Assembly: GCA_025966435.1 (NCBI GenBank)
Contig: JAICRQ010000151.1
Coordinates: 1-7,832 of the forward strand
DNA length: 7,832 nucleotides
Reading direction: 5' to 3'
DNA from: Anaerolineales bacterium
Lineage (GTDB): Bacteria; Chloroflexota; Anaerolineae; Anaerolineales; Villigracilaceae
Of the stretch, positions 5,960-7,832 are shown in pieces; the first letter of the stretch is position 1; every line of letters begins with the position of its first letter. The notes beneath the pieces were generated by a model, which saw only the letters and a list, made by a program, of their open reading frames with translations, searched no databases and was not told the origin of the DNA. A program made the position numbers and the translations under genes.

Positions 5960-6922
5960 ATGAAAATTTCCATCACTGTCGCTCTTATTTTCCTCGCCGC
6001 CTGCACCTTAACTCCAGCACCCGTCTTTGAGTCAACTGCGACGCCGCTTCCAACAAATACTCCCTCACCTATACTTCCCACATCCACGGAAGCAATCCTT
6101 CCCACTGCTGCGCAAACACTGACAGCTGAGCCTTCTCCCACTGCCGAATCTCTAACCAATCGAGTTTCAACGGTAGATCAAATGCCGCAGGTCTACATTC
6201 CTGCTGGCACATTTCGCATGGGTGGCATGGATGTGCGTCGCGCGCTCAACGAGCTCCCTGAACATGACGTTACCCTGGATGCCCTCTGGATGGACCAACT
6301 CGAAGTGACGAATGCGATGTACGGGTTGTGTGTCAGTGCAGATGTCTGCACGCTGCCTCAGGAGCTGAAATCGCAGCGGCGACCGGAATATTTCCTCAGC
6401 CCTGAATTCAAGGATTATCCTGTGGTCTATGTGACCTGGGGGCAAGCCAAGACCTATTGTGAGTGGGCAGGTCGCCGGCTGCCCACCGAAGCCGAGTGGG
6501 AACGTGCCGGACGCGGCGACGACTTCCGCACATTTCCGTGGGGCGAAGACAAGGCAAATGGGCTGCTGGCTAACTTCAATATGTTAGTGGGTGATACATC
6601 TCGGGTGGGAACCTATCCCGCGGGTGCCAGTCCCTTTGGTGTCCTGGATATGGCGGGAAATGTGGCGGAGTGGGTCAATGACTATTACAGTTTTGATTAC
6701 TCCAATGTGCTGGAAATCACCCTCAACCCGACAGGACCGGAAACAAGTTCCAGCTTTCATCGCGTGGTGCGCGGGGGCAGCCTGGGCGACGCGGAGATCA
6801 ACATCCGAGTGGCAAAGCGTTCCTCGGTGCTCGGATCCAACCTCAGTGCGCGTCCCGATTCCAATGCCTATCTCGGTGACTCCTCGCCACGGATCGGGTT
6901 TCGATGCGCGCAGGATGAATAA
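5960..6922 (+). CDS. SUMF1/FGE-fold lipoprotein (formylglycine-generating enzyme-like domain)
   Basis: The ATG at 5960 is preferred to an in-frame TTG at 5951, which overlaps the perfect TATAAT and so cannot be translated from that promoter. The 320-residue product has a lipoprotein signal with LAAC and C15, a Thr/Pro-rich spacer to about 65, and a SUMF1 domain (PF03781 type) at about 77-317. Hallmarks are VYIPAGTFRMGG (78-89), ELPEHDVTL (98-106), MDQLEVTNAMY (111-121), YPVVYVTWGQAKTYCEWAGR (153-172), LPTEAEWERAGRG (174-186), FPWGE (192-196), SPFGVLDMAGNVAEWV (224-239), VVRGGS (269-274) and RIGFRCA (311-317). True formylglycine-generating enzyme has two active-site cysteines in the segment after RGGS; here that segment (281-294) has none, so sulfatase activation is unlikely. 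The family is widely used as a lectin-like or sensory surface domain. C124 and C130 could form a disulfide. Confidence 0.9.
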   Translation: MKISITVALIFLAACTLTPAPVFESTATPLPTNTPSPILPTSTEAILPTAAQTLTAEPSPTAESLTNRVSTVDQMPQVYIPAGTFRMGGMDVRRALNELPEHDVTLDALWMDQLEVTNAMYGLCVSADVCTLPQELKSQRRPEYFLSPEFKDYPVVYVTWGQAKTYCEWAGRRLPTEAEWERAGRGDDFRTFPWGEDKANGLLANFNMLVGDTSRVGTYPAGASPFGVLDMAGNVAEWVNDYYSFDYSNVLEITLNPTGPETSSSFHRVVRGGSLGDAEINIRVAKRSSVLGSNLSARPDSNAYLGDSSPRIGFRCAQDE

Positions 6923-6926
6923 AGGT

Positions 6927-6961
6927 GAAGAGACTTGCGTAATAAAAACGCAAGTCTCTTC
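6927..6961 (+). terminator. Strong hairpin after the SUMF1-like gene, probable terminator or mRNA 3' end
   Basis: GAAGAGACTTGCG (6927-6939) and CGCAAGTCTCTTC (6949-6961) pair perfectly over 13 bp around a 9-nt A-rich loop, starting 4 nt after the stop codon. No T run follows on the + strand, so classical intrinsic termination is uncertain. It may act with the second hairpin just downstream or protect the mRNA 3' end. Confidence 0.6.
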
Positions 6962-6972
6962 GCATAAATGGT

Positions 6973-6993
6973 GAGAAGCATGATATGCTTCTC
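6973..6993. other. Second perfect hairpin/palindrome downstream of the SUMF1-like gene
   Basis: GAGAAGCAT (6973-6981) and ATGCTTCTC (6985-6993) form a 9-bp stem with a 3-nt centre, 11 nt after the previous hairpin. As DNA it could bind a dimeric regulator; as RNA it would form a second stem. No T run follows. Confidence 0.5.
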
Positions 6994-7097
6994 CCGATAC
7001 CCCCTCTTTCGCATCTATTCCAGCAAAGATTTCCCACCTGTTTAGTCTGCCAGTCCACATGCATGACGCAGAAATGTGTATATAGTTACATTGCAGT

Positions 7098-7125
7098 TTT
7101 TCAGTTTGACGAACCGCTCTGAAAA
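7098..7125. promoter_or_regulatory. Inverted repeat upstream of the last gene, possible operator
   Basis: TTTTCAG (7098-7104) and CTGAAAA (7119-7125) are exact inverses separated by 14 bp. They end 27 bp before the TATAAT at 7153. The size and position suit a binding site for a dimeric regulator, but a 7-bp pair can also arise by chance. Confidence 0.25.
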
Positions 7126-7152
7126 GACGGAGTTCTGGAGGGTAGGTTACGA

Positions 7153-7170
7153 TATAATCTTCCGAGGGAG
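7153..7170 (+). promoter_or_regulatory. -10 element and ribosome-binding site of the last lipoprotein gene
   Basis: A perfect TATAAT at 7153-7158 is followed by GAGGGAG (7164-7170), 6 nt before the TTG at 7177. This is the one gene here whose start has a standard Shine-Dalgarno sequence and spacing, and this is why TTG is preferred to the in-frame ATG at 7213. No convincing -35 element is seen 16-18 bp upstream. Confidence 0.55.
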
Positions 7171-7176
7171 TCCACT

Positions 7177-7832
7177 TTGAATCAAGATCCCTCTCCATCA
7201 ACTCAAACAAAAATGATCGTTGTCCTTGTTGTAGGGATATTCAGCTTTATTTTGATGGGCTGCGACAATCTGCCCTTCTTCAGTACTCCAAGCGCGGAGC
7301 CGACGGTGTTTCCGACATTGTTTGTTCCCACGCCGGATTGTGGCTCTCCAACCCTCGTTCTCGGTTCCACGACATTTCAAATTGAGACCCTCGTTCCAGC
7401 GGCAGATGGTTCTTTGACAGTGCCTTCTGCCGCGTCAGGCACTGCCTATTGGGTCGAGGGAACGGACCGCAATTATATTCTTGTATTGAGCCCTACTCCG
7501 GAAAACCTTGCGCTCATGCCGACCATCACAGTGGGAAGCCCTGCCAAAGTGACCTGGTCGGACTGCAATTCCACCACCTACAGTCTCTCTGCTCCTCAGC
7601 AAGGATCCTTTAACAGCGCAGCCTTGCCCGATCAATCGGTGGATGGGATCACAGTTTTCCTTCAAACAGACCCGTCTGGCGCAGCCTTTGTCTTTCGCGG
7701 TGAACTCACCCAAGAACAGATCAGCACCTTCAACACGCCCGTTCCCGGGGACATTCAGGCAGAAATCTCCCTTTTAGAGATAACCACTTCGCCAGATGGA
7801 GGGAGCATGCGCGTGGGAGTTTCCATTCAGAA
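7177..7832 (+). CDS. N-terminal part of an unrecognised exported lipoprotein, 3' end outside window
   Basis: The frame runs open from the TTG at 7177 to the window end (218 codons). From TTG, residues 13-28 form a hydrophobic segment ending in ILMGC, so C29 is the likely lipidated cysteine; starting at the ATG at 7213 would put it at residue 17. A short Pro/Thr-containing stretch (TPSAEPTVFPTLFVPTPD) follows and is much briefer than in the neighbouring lipoproteins. The rest, about residue 55 onward, is rich in Ser, Thr and Val with alternating hydrophobic residues (TAYWVEGTDRNYILVLSP, ITVGSPAKVTWSDCNSTTYS, DGITVFLQTDPSGAAFVFRG), suggesting an extracellular beta-sandwich or similar fold. Two further cysteines could form a disulfide. 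I recognise no enzyme motif and give no function. It has its own promoter and ribosome-binding site. Confidence 0.8.
   Translation, partial: MNQDPSPSTQTKMIVVLVVGIFSFILMGCDNLPFFSTPSAEPTVFPTLFVPTPDCGSPTLVLGSTTFQIETLVPAADGSLTVPSAASGTAYWVEGTDRNYILVLSPTPENLALMPTITVGSPAKVTWSDCNSTTYSLSAPQQGSFNSAALPDQSVDGITVFLQTDPSGAAFVFRGELTQEQISTFNTPVPGDIQAEISLLEITTSPDGGSMRVGVSIQ

Noticed and set aside
7081..7111. TTGACG at 7106-7111 as a -35 element for the last gene
   Set aside because: It is 41 bp from the TATAAT at 7153, far beyond a workable spacer, and no -10 lies at the right distance from it.
6584..7210. 208-residue minus-strand frame covering the end of the SUMF1-like gene and the intergenic region
   Set aside because: It is antisense to a clear protein domain and to two hairpins, and its translation shows no domain, signal or membrane pattern.

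Overview
The window looks like chromosomal DNA from an uncultured member of the Chloroflexota, most likely class Anaerolineae. The clue is the run of exported proteins that carry a lipobox cysteine or signal anchor followed by a Thr/Pro-rich spacer and then a folded domain, together with several genes that seem to be read from leaderless mRNAs. This assignment rests on pattern recognition; there is no rRNA or marker gene here. Every gene I can support is on the + strand.

Left part (1-3046). The 3' end of a gene for a concanavalin-like surface domain is followed by a tightly packed group. This group contains a small N4-cytosine/N6-adenine type DNA methyltransferase (669-1496), a Nudix hydrolase overlapping it by 8 nt (1489-1893), a 45-codon remnant of a class I SAM-dependent methyltransferase (1896-2033), and a 331-residue uncharacterised protein with a PD-(D/E)XK-like nuclease motif (2051-3046). 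The methyltransferase and the possible nuclease could form, or have formed, a restriction-modification-like or defence module. The Nudix enzyme and the broken gene between them make this a hypothesis, not a call.

Right part (3078-7832). Four single exported-protein genes follow, each with its own apparent promoter: an S41/CTP-like lipoprotein peptidase with a PDZ domain whose usual catalytic lysine is asparagine; a membrane-anchored C39-like papain-fold protein with TPR-like repeats; a SUMF1/FGE-fold lipoprotein that lacks the active-site cysteines of true formylglycine-generating enzyme; and the 5' part of an unrecognised lipoprotein that runs off the window. A clear intrinsic terminator lies at 4520-4546, a palindromic dispersed repeat at 5846-5930, and two strong hairpins at 6927-6993.

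There is no tRNA, rRNA, CRISPR array, intact insertion sequence or integrase that I can see. No stretch longer than 300 bases lacks a gene.
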